A DNA stretch of 64,000 nucleotides from Seohaeicola saemankumensis (GTDB taxonomy: Bacteria; Pseudomonadota; Alphaproteobacteria; Rhodobacterales; Rhodobacteraceae). The notes below the pieces were generated by a model. That model was given only the letters and a program-made list of their open reading frames with translations. It was not told the DNA's origin and did not search any database. The position numbers and the translations under genes were made by a program. Below, piece after piece: positions 1-7,838 of this stretch (its first letter is position 1; every line of letters begins with the position of its first letter). The stretch lies in contig NZ_JAINWI010000003.1 in the NCBI RefSeq assembly GCF_021021435.1, positions 124,001 through 188,000 of the forward strand. The letters are read 5' to 3'.

Positions 1-424
1 GCGCCGCGCGTGTCTTGAGCGCCGCCGCATCCGATCCCGATCCCGGTTCTGTCAGGCAGTAGGACAGCACGGTCTCCATGCTCAGCACGCGCGGCATGAA
101 GCGCGCTTTCAACGCGTCCGATCCGAAACTGTCCAGCATCTTGGCGCACATGTTGTGGATCGACAGGAATGCCGCAACCGAGGGGCAGGCCATGCTCAAG
201 GCCTCGAACACCAGCGTCGCGTCCAGACGGCTCAGCCCCGCGCCGCCGCCTTCTTCCGAGACATAAAGCCCGCCGAACCCCAGCGCGCCGACCTGCGGCC
301 ACAACTCTTTCGGGATCGTGCCTGCGGCCTCCCATGTGCGGGCATGGGGCGCGATATGTTCTTGGCCGAAATCGCGCGCCATGTCGAAGATGGCGGCTTG
401 TTCCTCGGTCAGGGCGAAATCCAT
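1..424 (-). CDS. Acyl-CoA dehydrogenase, N-terminal part (runs off left edge)
   Basis: The first 141 residues of an acyl-CoA dehydrogenase are present; the rest lies beyond position 1. The protein opens MDFALTEEQ, has the N-terminal helical domain, and reaches the CLTEPGSGSD segment that in this family contacts flavin and substrate. The family oxidises acyl-CoA to enoyl-CoA with FAD and passes electrons to ETF. Lying downstream of mmsA on the same strand, it is most likely the isobutyryl-CoA dehydrogenase step of valine breakdown; this is inferred from context. The ATG at 424 follows a GGAGAC-type ribosome site. Confidence 0.85.
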   Translation of the reverse strand, partial: MDFALTEEQAAIFDMARDFGQEHIAPHARTWEAAGTIPKELWPQVGALGFGGLYVSEEGGGAGLSRLDATLVFEALSMACPSVAAFLSIHNMCAKMLDSFGSDALKARFMPRVLSMETVLSYCLTEPGSGSDAAALKTRAA

Positions 425-562
425 GGGTGTCTCCTCCGAAACGACTGAATTGAACGCGTGTTTAATTCTGAACTGTTGCAGCAGTTTTTCAAGCGCCGCG
501 ACAGAAAAAGCCTCCCCTGCTTCTTCTTGCCGCAAATATCCGAAAACCGCATCTGCATCAGG

Positions 563-594
563 AAAACGGCCCCCTATGACTCACACCGGGGGCC
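563..594 (-). terminator. Rho-independent terminator after mmsA
   Basis: An 8-bp perfect stem (CGGCCCCC / CGGGGGCCG) with a 12-nt loop is followed on the minus strand by TTTT. It sits 10 nt past the mmsA stop and separates mmsA from the acyl-CoA dehydrogenase gene, so the latter may be reached by read-through or by its own promoter in 425-562. Confidence 0.65.
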
Positions 595-603
595 GCGTAT
601 CGG

Positions 604-2103
604 TCAATCCATCGGCTTGAAGTTGAACGCCGCGCCATCCTTGATGCCGCTCGGCCAGCGCGATGTGATGGTCTTGGTGCGCGTGTAGAACTTGAACGCA
701 TCCGGACCGTGCTGGTTCAGGTCGCCAAAGGCTGATTTCTTCCATCCGCCGAAGGTGTGATAGGCCAGCGGCACGGGGATCGGCACGTTGATCCCGATCA
801 TGCCCACGTTGATACGGTTGGCGAAATCGCGCGCGGCGTCGCCGTCGCGGGTAAAGATCGCGGTGCCGTTGCCATATTCATGGTCCATCGCCAGACCCAG
901 CGCTTCTTCATAGCTTTGTGCGCGCACACAGGACAGAACGGGGCCGAAGATCTCTTTCTGGTAGATATCCATGTCGCGGGTCACGCGGTCGAACAGATGC
1001 GGGCCAACGAAAAAGCCGTCCTCATAGCCTTGCAGGTTGAAGTTGCGCCCGTCCACAACCAGATCAGCGCCCTGATCAATGCCGGACTGGACCAGACGCA
1101 TGATGTTTTCCTTGGCTGCTGCCGTCACGACAGGGCCGTAATCCACATCTTTGCCACCCGTATAGGGGCCGACTTTCAGCGCTTCGATGCGCGGAACCAG
1201 CTTCTCGATCAAACGGTCCGCAGTTTCATCGCCAACGGGAACCGCGACCGAGATCGCCATGCAACGCTCGCCCGCTGCGCCATATCCGGCGCCGATCAGT
1301 GCGTCAGCGGCCTGGTCCATATCGGCATCGGGCATGATGATCATGTGGTTCTTGGCACCACCGAAGCACTGCACGCGCTTGCCGTTGGAACAGCCGCGAC
1401 CATAGATATATTCCGCAATCGGGGTCGAGCCGACAAAGCCGACCGACTGGATCACCGGATGGTCAAGGATCGCGTCCACGGCCACCTTGTCGCCATTGAC
1501 GACCTGCAGGATACCTTTGGGCAGGCCTGCTTCTTCCATCAATTCGGCCAGCATCAACGGCACGGACGGATCACGCTCGGAAGGTTTCAGGATGAAGGCG
1601 TTGCCGCAGGCAATCGCAGGGGCAAACATCCACATCGGGATCATGGCCGGAAAGTTGAAAGGCGTGATGCCCGCTGTCACACCCAGCGCCTGACGCATCG
1701 AATACATGTCGATACCGGGGCCGGCGCTGTCGGTGAATTCACCCTTCAGCAGTTGCGGTGCGCCGATGCAATATTCCACGACTTCCAGACCGCGCTGCAC
1801 GTCACCGGCAGCATCGGGCAGGGTCTTGCCGTGCTCGCGGCTCAGTGCCTCGGCTAGTTTGTCCATGTCGCGGTTCAGCAGATCGACGAATTTCATCATC
1901 ACCCGCGCGCGTCGCTGCGGGTTCACGGCTGCCCATGCGGGCTGCGCCTTGGCTGCGACTTCAACGGCATGGGCCAGTTCCTCGGGGCTGGCCAGCGGGC
2001 ATTTCGCCTGCACTTCCCCTGTCGCGGGGTTGTAAATATCGGAAAAACGGCCCGACGTGCCTTTGACATGCGCGCCGCCGATGTAATGGGTCAATTCCTG
2101 CAT
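604..2103 (-). CDS. mmsA: Methylmalonate-semialdehyde dehydrogenase (CoA-acylating)
   Basis: A 499-residue aldehyde dehydrogenase, the usual length for MmsA, which converts methylmalonate semialdehyde to propionyl-CoA in valine and thymine catabolism. The nucleophile is Cys281 in GAAGERCMA, and the NAD-binding segment TPFNFPAM lies near residues 148-154. The start MQELTHYIGG at 2103 has a strong AGGAGG site 8-10 nt upstream; an in-frame ATG at 2196 would add 31 residues that run into the divergent promoter and is rejected. Its neighbours are an acyl-CoA dehydrogenase downstream and a divergent LysR gene that is probably its regulator. Confidence 0.95.
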   Translation of the reverse strand: MQELTHYIGGAHVKGTSGRFSDIYNPATGEVQAKCPLASPEELAHAVEVAAKAQPAWAAVNPQRRARVMMKFVDLLNRDMDKLAEALSREHGKTLPDAAGDVQRGLEVVEYCIGAPQLLKGEFTDSAGPGIDMYSMRQALGVTAGITPFNFPAMIPMWMFAPAIACGNAFILKPSERDPSVPLMLAELMEEAGLPKGILQVVNGDKVAVDAILDHPVIQSVGFVGSTPIAEYIYGRGCSNGKRVQCFGGAKNHMIIMPDADMDQAADALIGAGYGAAGERCMAISVAVPVGDETADRLIEKLVPRIEALKVGPYTGGKDVDYGPVVTAAAKENIMRLVQSGIDQGADLVVDGRNFNLQGYEDGFFVGPHLFDRVTRDMDIYQKEIFGPVLSCVRAQSYEEALGLAMDHEYGNGTAIFTRDGDAARDFANRINVGMIGINVPIPVPLAYHTFGGWKKSAFGDLNQHGPDAFKFYTRTKTITSRWPSGIKDGAAFNFKPMD

Positions 2104-2180
2104 GGGATAACTCCTCCTGAGATCTGGCCGCAGGATAGGCTTGCATAATTGATGTGGAAAGGGGCAAGTTTCCAAAAAGG

Positions 2181-2198
2181 TTTTGCATTTTTGCAAAA
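2181..2198. promoter_or_regulatory. Inverted repeat between mmsA and lysR, candidate operator
   Basis: TTTTGCA-TTTT-TGCAAAA is a perfect 7-bp dyad in the 104-bp divergent intergenic region. It ends 10 nt before the LysR start, overlapping its ribosome site, so binding could repress the regulator gene and affect mmsA. A weaker dyad (GGAAA...TTTCC) lies immediately upstream. Which protein binds is inferred from position only. Confidence 0.5.
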
Positions 2199-2207
2199 GG
2201 GGACAGT

Positions 2208-3104
2208 ATGGACCTGCAATGGGATGACATGAAGATATTTCTGGCGGTGGCCCGTACGGAAAGCCTGTCTGGTGCCGGTCGCCTGCTCAAGGTCGATCCG
2301 GCCACCGTGGGCCGTCGTATCGCAAGGCTAGAAGAGGGGCTTGGCACGCCGCTTTTTGCCAAGTCTCCCCAAGGCTATGCGATGACGGATGCAGGCCAGC
2401 GGCTTATATCGCATGCAGAACGGGCCGAGGCGGCGATGGGATCGGCGGTCGAGGAACTGGCAGGGCAGGCGGGCGCGCTGTCGGGCCAGATCCGCATCGG
2501 TGCGCCGGATGGCTGCGCCAATTTCCTGTTGCCGCAGGTCTGCGCCGCCATCGTCGCCGAAAACCCCGATCTGGAAGTGCAGATCGTGGCCCTGCCGCGT
2601 GTCTTCAACCTGTCCAAGCGCGAGGCCGATATGGCCATCGGTGTCAGCCCGCCTGCCGCTGGCCGTCTGACCGTGCAGAAGATCACCGATTACAAGCTGC
2701 ATCTGGCTGCCTCGCGCCGCTATCTGCGCCGCAACCCTTCGATCAAGACCCTCAATGATCTGAAGCAACACCGGATCGTCGGCTATATCCCCGATATGAT
2801 TTTCGACAAGGAACTGGACTACCTGACAGGCATCGGGGTCGAGCGGGTGCAGCTAGCCTCGAACTCGGTGTCGGTGCAGTTCAACTGGATCAGGCAGGGC
2901 GGTGGCGTGGGCATCGTGCATGACTTCGCGATCCCCTCGGCCAAAGGGTTGGTCAAGATCTTGCCCAGCCAGATCAGCCTGACGCGGAGCTTCTACCTGA
3001 TCCGTCACGCCGATGACCGCCGCATGGACCGTCTGAACCGTCTGGCCCTTGCGCTGGCCGAAGGGCTCAGACGCGAGGTCGCGCGTCTGGAAGCCGAGAC
3101 ATGA
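2208..3104 (+). CDS. LysR-family transcriptional regulator, probable mmsA regulator
   Basis: A 298-residue LysR protein with an N-terminal winged helix (WDDMKIFLAVARTESLSGAGRLL, residues about 4-26) and a LysR substrate-binding domain (about 90-290). The region after the helix-turn-helix reads VDPATVGRRIARLEEGLG, the typical recognition helix and linker. I start at the ATG 2208, matching the family N-terminus, rather than at 2154, which would add 18 residues crossing the dyad. Divergent orientation to mmsA suggests control of valine or semialdehyde catabolism; the effector is unknown. Confidence 0.88.
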   Translation: MDLQWDDMKIFLAVARTESLSGAGRLLKVDPATVGRRIARLEEGLGTPLFAKSPQGYAMTDAGQRLISHAERAEAAMGSAVEELAGQAGALSGQIRIGAPDGCANFLLPQVCAAIVAENPDLEVQIVALPRVFNLSKREADMAIGVSPPAAGRLTVQKITDYKLHLAASRRYLRRNPSIKTLNDLKQHRIVGYIPDMIFDKELDYLTGIGVERVQLASNSVSVQFNWIRQGGGVGIVHDFAIPSAKGLVKILPSQISLTRSFYLIRHADDRRMDRLNRLALALAEGLRREVARLEAET

Positions 3105-3200
3105 CGCCCGCACAGGACGCTCTTTGCAGGGTTTTCTTGACAGCACAGCGCGGCTGATGGACGCTGGACCTATTGCACGTCCCGAGGAGGAGGAACATCA

Positions 3201-3635
3201 ATGCTGGTACATCAGATCCTGAAGTCGAAAGGCGACCATTCGGTTGTGACCGTCACAGCCGAGACTGCCATCACCGATGCTGTGCAGATTCTGGCCGATA
3301 AGCGGATCGGCGGTGTTGTCGTTTCGCCTGACGGGGTCACGGTGGAAGGAATCTTGTCGGAACGCGATATCGTGCGATCTCTGGCGCTGCGCGGGGCAGG
3401 CTGCCTGAACGAGACCGTCGGCGATATGATGACCCGCAACCCGTCCTGCTGCGCGCGTGGCGACAGTATGGATGACGTGCTGGCCCGTATGACCGATGGC
3501 CGCTTTCGTCACATGCCGGTGACGGAAGCAGGCGCATTGGTGGGTATCGTGACGATTGGCGATGTGGTCAAGGCGCGGATCGACGAGCTTGCGATGGAGA
3601 AATCAGCTCTTGAAGGGATGATCATGGGCCACTGA
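3201..3635 (+). CDS. CBS-domain protein (paired CBS motifs)
   Basis: A 144-residue protein made almost wholly of two CBS motifs: residues about 8-65 (ETAITDAVQILADKRIGGVVV) and 75-130 (SMDDVLARMTDGRFRHMPV). Paired CBS motifs (Bateman modules) bind adenosine nucleotides and act as energy or redox sensors. No catalytic domain is attached, so its partner is unknown. It has a strong GAGGAGGAGG ribosome site and precedes coaD by 90 nt, perhaps on one transcript. Confidence 0.85.
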   Translation: MLVHQILKSKGDHSVVTVTAETAITDAVQILADKRIGGVVVSPDGVTVEGILSERDIVRSLALRGAGCLNETVGDMMTRNPSCCARGDSMDDVLARMTDGRFRHMPVTEAGALVGIVTIGDVVKARIDELAMEKSALEGMIMGH

Positions 3636-3725
3636 CGGTCTGCAGCTTTTGGGCTTGCATTCATCAGCGCAATAATATTGCGTGCGACGCAGAAACGACT
3701 GCAAGACCATAGACGGAGCCTGCCC

Positions 3726-4235
3726 ATGCGCATCGGACTTTATCCCGGCACCTTCGATCCGATCACCTACGGGCATATGGATATCATCCGCCGCTCTGCC
3801 ACGCTGGTGGACCGGTTGGTGATCGGTGTCGCCATCAACCGCGACAAGGGGCCGATGTTCTCGCTGGAAGAACGCGTCGGCATGATCGAGGCCGAGTGCA
3901 AGGCCCTGTCGGTCGAAACAGGGACCGAGATCGTCGCCCATCCGTTTGAGAACCTGCTGATCGACTGTGCCCGTGATGTCGGCGCGCAGATGATCGTGCG
4001 GGGGCTGCGCGCGGTGGCTGATTTCGAGTATGAATTCCAGATGGTCGGCATGAACCGCGTTCTCGACAGCTCGATCGAGACGGTGTTCCTGATGGCCGAA
4101 GCGCGGCATCAGGCGATTGCCAGCAAACTGGTCAAGGAAATCGCGCGGCTTGGGGGCGATGTGCATAAATTCGTACCGCCCGCCGTAAATATCGCCCTGC
4201 GCGCCAAGCTGGGGCAAACACCCAAGCCTTTGTGA
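3726..4235 (+). CDS. coaD: Phosphopantetheine adenylyltransferase
   Basis: A 169-residue enzyme that transfers AMP from ATP to 4'-phosphopantetheine, the penultimate step of coenzyme A synthesis. The nucleotidyltransferase TYGH motif (T/HxGH) is at residues 14-17 after PGTFDP, and the C-terminal AIASKLVKE matches the ISSTxxR/K-type motif. Length is normal for bacterial CoaD. The start MRIGLYPGTFDP follows GGAGCC; the upstream ATG at 3678 adds 16 non-conserved residues. Its stop codon directly abuts the stop of the convergent hydrolase gene. Confidence 0.96.
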   Translation: MRIGLYPGTFDPITYGHMDIIRRSATLVDRLVIGVAINRDKGPMFSLEERVGMIEAECKALSVETGTEIVAHPFENLLIDCARDVGAQMIVRGLRAVADFEYEFQMVGMNRVLDSSIETVFLMAEARHQAIASKLVKEIARLGGDVHKFVPPAVNIALRAKLGQTPKPL

Positions 4236-5189
4236 TTACGCGCTCTCGGCTATGGCCGCATCCGTGGCGCGAATGAACGCGGCACATGCGTCCGCGCGGG
4301 TTACAGGCAGCATATGCCCGCCCTCGATCACCTCCAGCCCGATATGTGGATACTGCGCGACCAGCGCGCGGCCATGCAGATCGGCCTCAAGAATGCGGTC
4401 CTGAGCGCCGTAGAGAATCTGCACCGGCACAGCCAGACTGCTATATTGTCCCGACATCCAGCGCAGGTCGCGCCCCGAGGCCAGATAATCCCGCGATGTA
4501 TTGCGGAACGAGGCAGGCCGCAGCCCCAGCAATGCGCCACCTTTGACCGCGTAATCGTCGGGAACCGGATCGGGTCCGAAAATCTGTTCCAGCACCTGGG
4601 GTGCGCTGCGGATCGAGGCGGGGATTGCGACCAACCATGAAACCGCGAAACGCAAGGCAGGACTTTTGATATCAAGCCCACTGAACGCTTTGATCGGTCC
4701 GCTGGGTGGCTGGGTCAGTGGCGCCAGCAGCGCCAGTCCGCGGATCTGGTCGGGATGCTTCATCGCCAGACACAGCGCGATAGCGCCGCCCAGCGAATGC
4801 CCCACAACCAGCGGACGCTCCAGCCCCAGCGCCGCGATGACCTGCCTGACCGTTTCAGCCTGCGCGCGCGGATTGGCTGGCGCGTCGGGGGCACGGTCGG
4901 AATAGCCCATGCCGGGGCGGTCGATCACGATGACGCGGTTCGTGTCGGTCAACAGGGCGCTAAGGGCGAGAGTAAAGTTTCCTATCTGCCCGCCCAGACC
5001 ATGCACCATAATGATCGCAGGGCCTTTGCCCTCGTCGGTATAATGGATGCGCCCTTCGGGTAGATCCAGAAACTGTCCGCGCGGCGGTATCGCCATCTCG
5101 GCTCCGCGCTTGGTATTCCACGTGAACCAGACCAGTGCCGCTGCCGCGAGCAGGATCATCAGCAACAGGGCAATCAGCAACATCTGCAT
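4236..5189 (-). CDS. Alpha/beta hydrolase with N-terminal membrane anchor
   Basis: A 317-residue alpha/beta-hydrolase fold protein. A hydrophobic stretch at residues about 3-23 should anchor it in the membrane or act as an uncleaved signal. The nucleophile elbow is GHSLGG with Ser132, the oxyanion segment is MVHGLGG near 61-67, and the catalytic His is in GGHMLPV near the C-terminus. The Asp is probably in GAQDRIL. Substrate cannot be predicted. It lies downstream of a 47-residue membrane protein on the same strand. Confidence 0.85.
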   Translation of the reverse strand: MQMLLIALLLMILLAAAALVWFTWNTKRGAEMAIPPRGQFLDLPEGRIHYTDEGKGPAIIMVHGLGGQIGNFTLALSALLTDTNRVIVIDRPGMGYSDRAPDAPANPRAQAETVRQVIAALGLERPLVVGHSLGGAIALCLAMKHPDQIRGLALLAPLTQPPSGPIKAFSGLDIKSPALRFAVSWLVAIPASIRSAPQVLEQIFGPDPVPDDYAVKGGALLGLRPASFRNTSRDYLASGRDLRWMSGQYSSLAVPVQILYGAQDRILEADLHGRALVAQYPHIGLEVIEGGHMLPVTRADACAAFIRATDAAIAESA

Positions 5190-5270
5190 GGGCAGGACCT
5201 TTCATCATGTATGGTCGCGCCACGATAGGGAACATATCATCAGGGGCAAGCCCCGATCCCCCTCAGCCGC

Positions 5271-5414
5271 CTAGCGCCAGAAGGCCAGCCATTCGATCAG
5301 TTCAGCCAGCTTGCGGCTCAGAAACAGCAGCCCCGCGCCATCATAGAGCACCGCATCAAGACCGAGACCGGCAACGATCAGCAGCCCAAGGCCGATGGCG
5401 ATCTGGTTGGTCAT
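5271..5414 (-). CDS. Small membrane protein, 47 residues
   Basis: The frame beginning MTNQIAIGLGLL encodes one hydrophobic helix (residues about 4-22) followed by an amphipathic tail ending LIEWLAFWR. An AAGGA site precedes the ATG at 5414; a longer frame from 5480 would read through the gap terminator. It lies just past that terminator and upstream of the hydrolase gene. Function unknown; I recall similar unnamed small proteins beside gap in related genomes but could not check. Confidence 0.6.
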   Translation of the reverse strand: MTNQIAIGLGLLIVAGLGLDAVLYDGAGLLFLSRKLAELIEWLAFWR

Positions 5415-5437
5415 GCGCGATCCTTGTAGCAGGGGTC

Positions 5438-5473
5438 GGAAAAAAAGAAGGCTGCGACAGCTATGCCGCAGCC
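5438..5473 (-). terminator. Rho-independent terminator of gap
   Basis: On the minus strand GGCTGCG...CGCAGCC forms a 7-bp stem with a 10-nt loop, followed by TTCTTTTTTT. It begins about 30 nt after the gap stop codon. Confidence 0.8.
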
Positions 5474-5503
5474 CCCCCATCCGTGCAAGCCTTCACAAAA
5501 GGA

Positions 5504-6505
5504 TCAGCCCAGCCGCCCCATCAATGCGGCAACATCCGCCATGCGGCAGGAAAAGCCCCATTCATTGTCATACCATGCCAGAACGCGCACAAGTCGCCCC
5601 CCGATGACCTTGGTCTGGTCGGGTGCAAAGATCGAACTTTCTTCGGTATGGTTGAAATCAATCGACACTTTGGGTTCCGGGTCATAGCCCAGAATCCCCT
5701 TCATCGGCCCTGTTGCAGCCTCGGCCACAATTGCGTTCACATCGGCCACGGTGACATCCTTGCCTGCCAAGAATGTCAGATCGACGGCGCTGACATTCGG
5801 CGTCGGCACGCGAATGGCTGATCCGTCCAGCTTGCCTTTCAACTCGGGCAGCACCTCGCCCAAGGCCTTGGCAGCGCCGGTCGAGGTCGGGATCATCGAC
5901 ATCGCCGCCGCGCGCGCGCGATAAAGGTCATTGTGCCGCCGGTCCAGCGTGGGCTGGTCGCCGGTATAGCTGTGAATTGTCGTCATAATGCCGCTCTCGA
6001 TCCCGATGGCGTCATTCAGAACCTTGGCCAGCGGGGCCAGGCAGTTCGTGGTGCAAGACCCGTTCGAGATCATCACCTCATCCGCAGTCAGCGCGTCATG
6101 ATTCACGCCGTAAACAACCGTCCGGTCCACATTCTTGCCGGGGGCCGATAGCAGCACCTTCTTCGCGCCGCGTTCCAGATGTTTCTTGGCCTTTGTGCCG
6201 TCATTGAAATTGCCCGTGCATTCCAGCACGACATCAACGCCCGACCAGTCCAACTCGTCCATATTATAGGTTGACATCATCTCGATCCGGCCTGCACCCA
6301 GATCCATCCAGCCCTCGCCGGTGGTAACAGGGTTCCCGAAACGGCCATGCACCGAGTCGTAGCGCACCAGATGCGCCGCAGTCTCAAGCGGTCCGGTCGC
6401 GTTCAGTTTGACCACGCGCACATCCTGCCGCGCGCTTTCGGCGATATGCATCAGGGTGCAACGACCGATGCGGCCAAATCCGTTGATACCAAGGGTGATG
6501 GTCAT
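5504..6505 (-). CDS. gap: Glyceraldehyde-3-phosphate dehydrogenase, type I
   Basis: A 333-residue tetrameric-type GAPDH. The Rossmann motif GINGFGRIGR is at residues 6-15, catalytic Cys151 lies in SNGSCTTNCLAPL, and the catalytic His is in TTIHSYTGDQ near 178. The enzyme interconverts glyceraldehyde-3-phosphate and 1,3-bisphosphoglycerate. The segment around residues 32-38 reads VKLNATG, where NAD-specific GAPDHs normally carry an Asp (INDL-type) that binds the adenine ribose, so cofactor preference may differ. Two CceR-like boxes lie upstream, and tkt is nearby. Confidence 0.95.
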   Translation of the reverse strand: MTITLGINGFGRIGRCTLMHIAESARQDVRVVKLNATGPLETAAHLVRYDSVHGRFGNPVTTGEGWMDLGAGRIEMMSTYNMDELDWSGVDVVLECTGNFNDGTKAKKHLERGAKKVLLSAPGKNVDRTVVYGVNHDALTADEVMISNGSCTTNCLAPLAKVLNDAIGIESGIMTTIHSYTGDQPTLDRRHNDLYRARAAAMSMIPTSTGAAKALGEVLPELKGKLDGSAIRVPTPNVSAVDLTFLAGKDVTVADVNAIVAEAATGPMKGILGYDPEPKVSIDFNHTEESSIFAPDQTKVIGGRLVRVLAWYDNEWGFSCRMADVAALMGRLG

Positions 6506-6623
6506 GGGGGTTCTCCTGCGGCTGGCTGGGTTGCGCGCGGTATAGCCAAGGGGCAGGCGGGCGGAAAGGTGAAAAGCGACCGCCCGCAGCAGGAAAGCGG
6601 GGTAAACCCACAGGAAAACAGCA

Positions 6624-6637
6624 TGTTAGCGCAAACT
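6624..6637. promoter_or_regulatory. CceR-like operator upstream of gap (box 1)
   Basis: TGTTAGCGCAAACT agrees at 12 of 14 positions with TGTTAGCGCTAACA, the palindrome I recall for CceR, the LacI-family central carbon regulator of Rhodobacter sphaeroides. It lies 119 bp upstream of the gap start in the 296-bp gap/DUF808 intergenic region. Confidence 0.5.
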
Positions 6638-6665
6638 TTTTGGCAAGCACCTGATCTGTCCCCGA

Positions 6666-6679
6666 TGATGGCGCTAACG
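6666..6679. promoter_or_regulatory. CceR-like operator upstream of gap (box 2)
   Basis: TGATGGCGCTAACG matches the TGTTAGCGCTAACA consensus at 11 of 14 positions, with the right half-site intact. It lies 42 bp from box 1, about four helical turns, compatible with paired binding. Confidence 0.4.
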
Positions 6680-6801
6680 CCGCGCGCCCGCTAGTGTGAA
6701 TACGCCGTGGACATGTCGCCGTGGGAAGGCGGCTTGCCAAGGGCGCATGTCTTGCTAGTGTCGGAGCCACCCGCGTCGCGGGCAAAGTAGCGGAGTGGAC
6801 G

Positions 6802-7770
6802 ATGAGCGGATTGCTGGCCCTGTTGGACGATGTGGCGGCAATCGCCAAGGTGGCTGCGGCCTCGGTCGATGATGTGATCGGACAGGCGGCCAAGGCGGGG
6901 GCCAAGGCGGCAGGGGCCGCCATCGACGATGCCGCCGTGACGCCGAAATATGTCCACGGGTTCGAACCTGCGCGGGAATTGCCCATCGTCTGGCGCATCG
7001 CGCGCGGGTCGCTGAAAAACAAGATGCTGATCCTGCTGCCGGCAGCCTTGGCTCTGTCGGCTTTTGCGCCCGTCCTGATCACGCCCTTGCTGATGCTGGG
7101 CGGGGCCTATTTGTGCTTCGAGGGGGCAGAAAAAGTGGCCCATGTCCTGTTTCCCCATGCCGATGAGCATGTCGCCAAGGATCTGGATGTCGGTGATCCG
7201 CTGCATCTTGAGGAAAAGCGCGTCGCAGGCGCGATCAAGACCGATTTCATCCTGTCAGCCGAGATTATGACAATTGCTTTGGCGGCCATCCCCGCAGGGT
7301 CATTCCTGATGGAGGCAGCGACGCTTGCCGTGGTCGGGATCGGGATCACGGTCATTGTCTATGGCGGTGTGGCCCTGATCGTGAAGGCAGATGATGCCGG
7401 ACTTTATATGGCGAAGCATGGCTATCTTGGCCTGACCCGCGTGATTGGTCGCACTGTCGTGCGGGGTATGCCGGGTTTTCTGAAACTGCTGACCACGGTC
7501 GGCACAGCCGCGATGCTCTGGGTTGGTGGGTCGATCATCGTGCACGGGCTGCAGGTGTTGGGTTTTGCGGCACCGGCCCATTTTGTCCATGACGTCGCCG
7601 CCGCAATGGGCGCGATTCTGCCGCAGGCTAGCGGGGCGGTCACCTGGACAGCCACGGCCGCGATGGACGGTGTGTTCGGTCTGGCGCTGGGGCTGTTGCT
7701 GATCCCGCTGGTCACGCGGGTGATTGCCCCGCTCTGGTCCAGCGTCACAGGAAAAGGCCGCCCCGACTGA
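6802..7770 (+). CDS. DUF808 (YedI-like) integral membrane protein
   Basis: A 322-residue protein starting MSGLLALLDDVAAIAKVAA, the characteristic opening of the DUF808 family (E. coli YedI). After a soluble segment containing TPKYVHGF it has several hydrophobic helices, clearly around residues 75-110, 155-195 and 230-320, and the family segment CFEGAEK near 113-119. Family function is unknown. The start at 6802 follows GGAGTGGACG; the upstream frame from 6721 is not conserved. It is divergent from gap. Confidence 0.85.
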   Translation: MSGLLALLDDVAAIAKVAAASVDDVIGQAAKAGAKAAGAAIDDAAVTPKYVHGFEPARELPIVWRIARGSLKNKMLILLPAALALSAFAPVLITPLLMLGGAYLCFEGAEKVAHVLFPHADEHVAKDLDVGDPLHLEEKRVAGAIKTDFILSAEIMTIALAAIPAGSFLMEAATLAVVGIGITVIVYGGVALIVKADDAGLYMAKHGYLGLTRVIGRTVVRGMPGFLKLLTTVGTAAMLWVGGSIIVHGLQVLGFAAPAHFVHDVAAAMGAILPQASGAVTWTATAAMDGVFGLALGLLLIPLVTRVIAPLWSSVTGKGRPD

Positions 7771-7838
7771 TCGCGGGACGGCCCTGTTGCATCTTGCCAA
7801 AATACTCCTATCCGTCCTGTGCCGGATACGCGGTCTTG

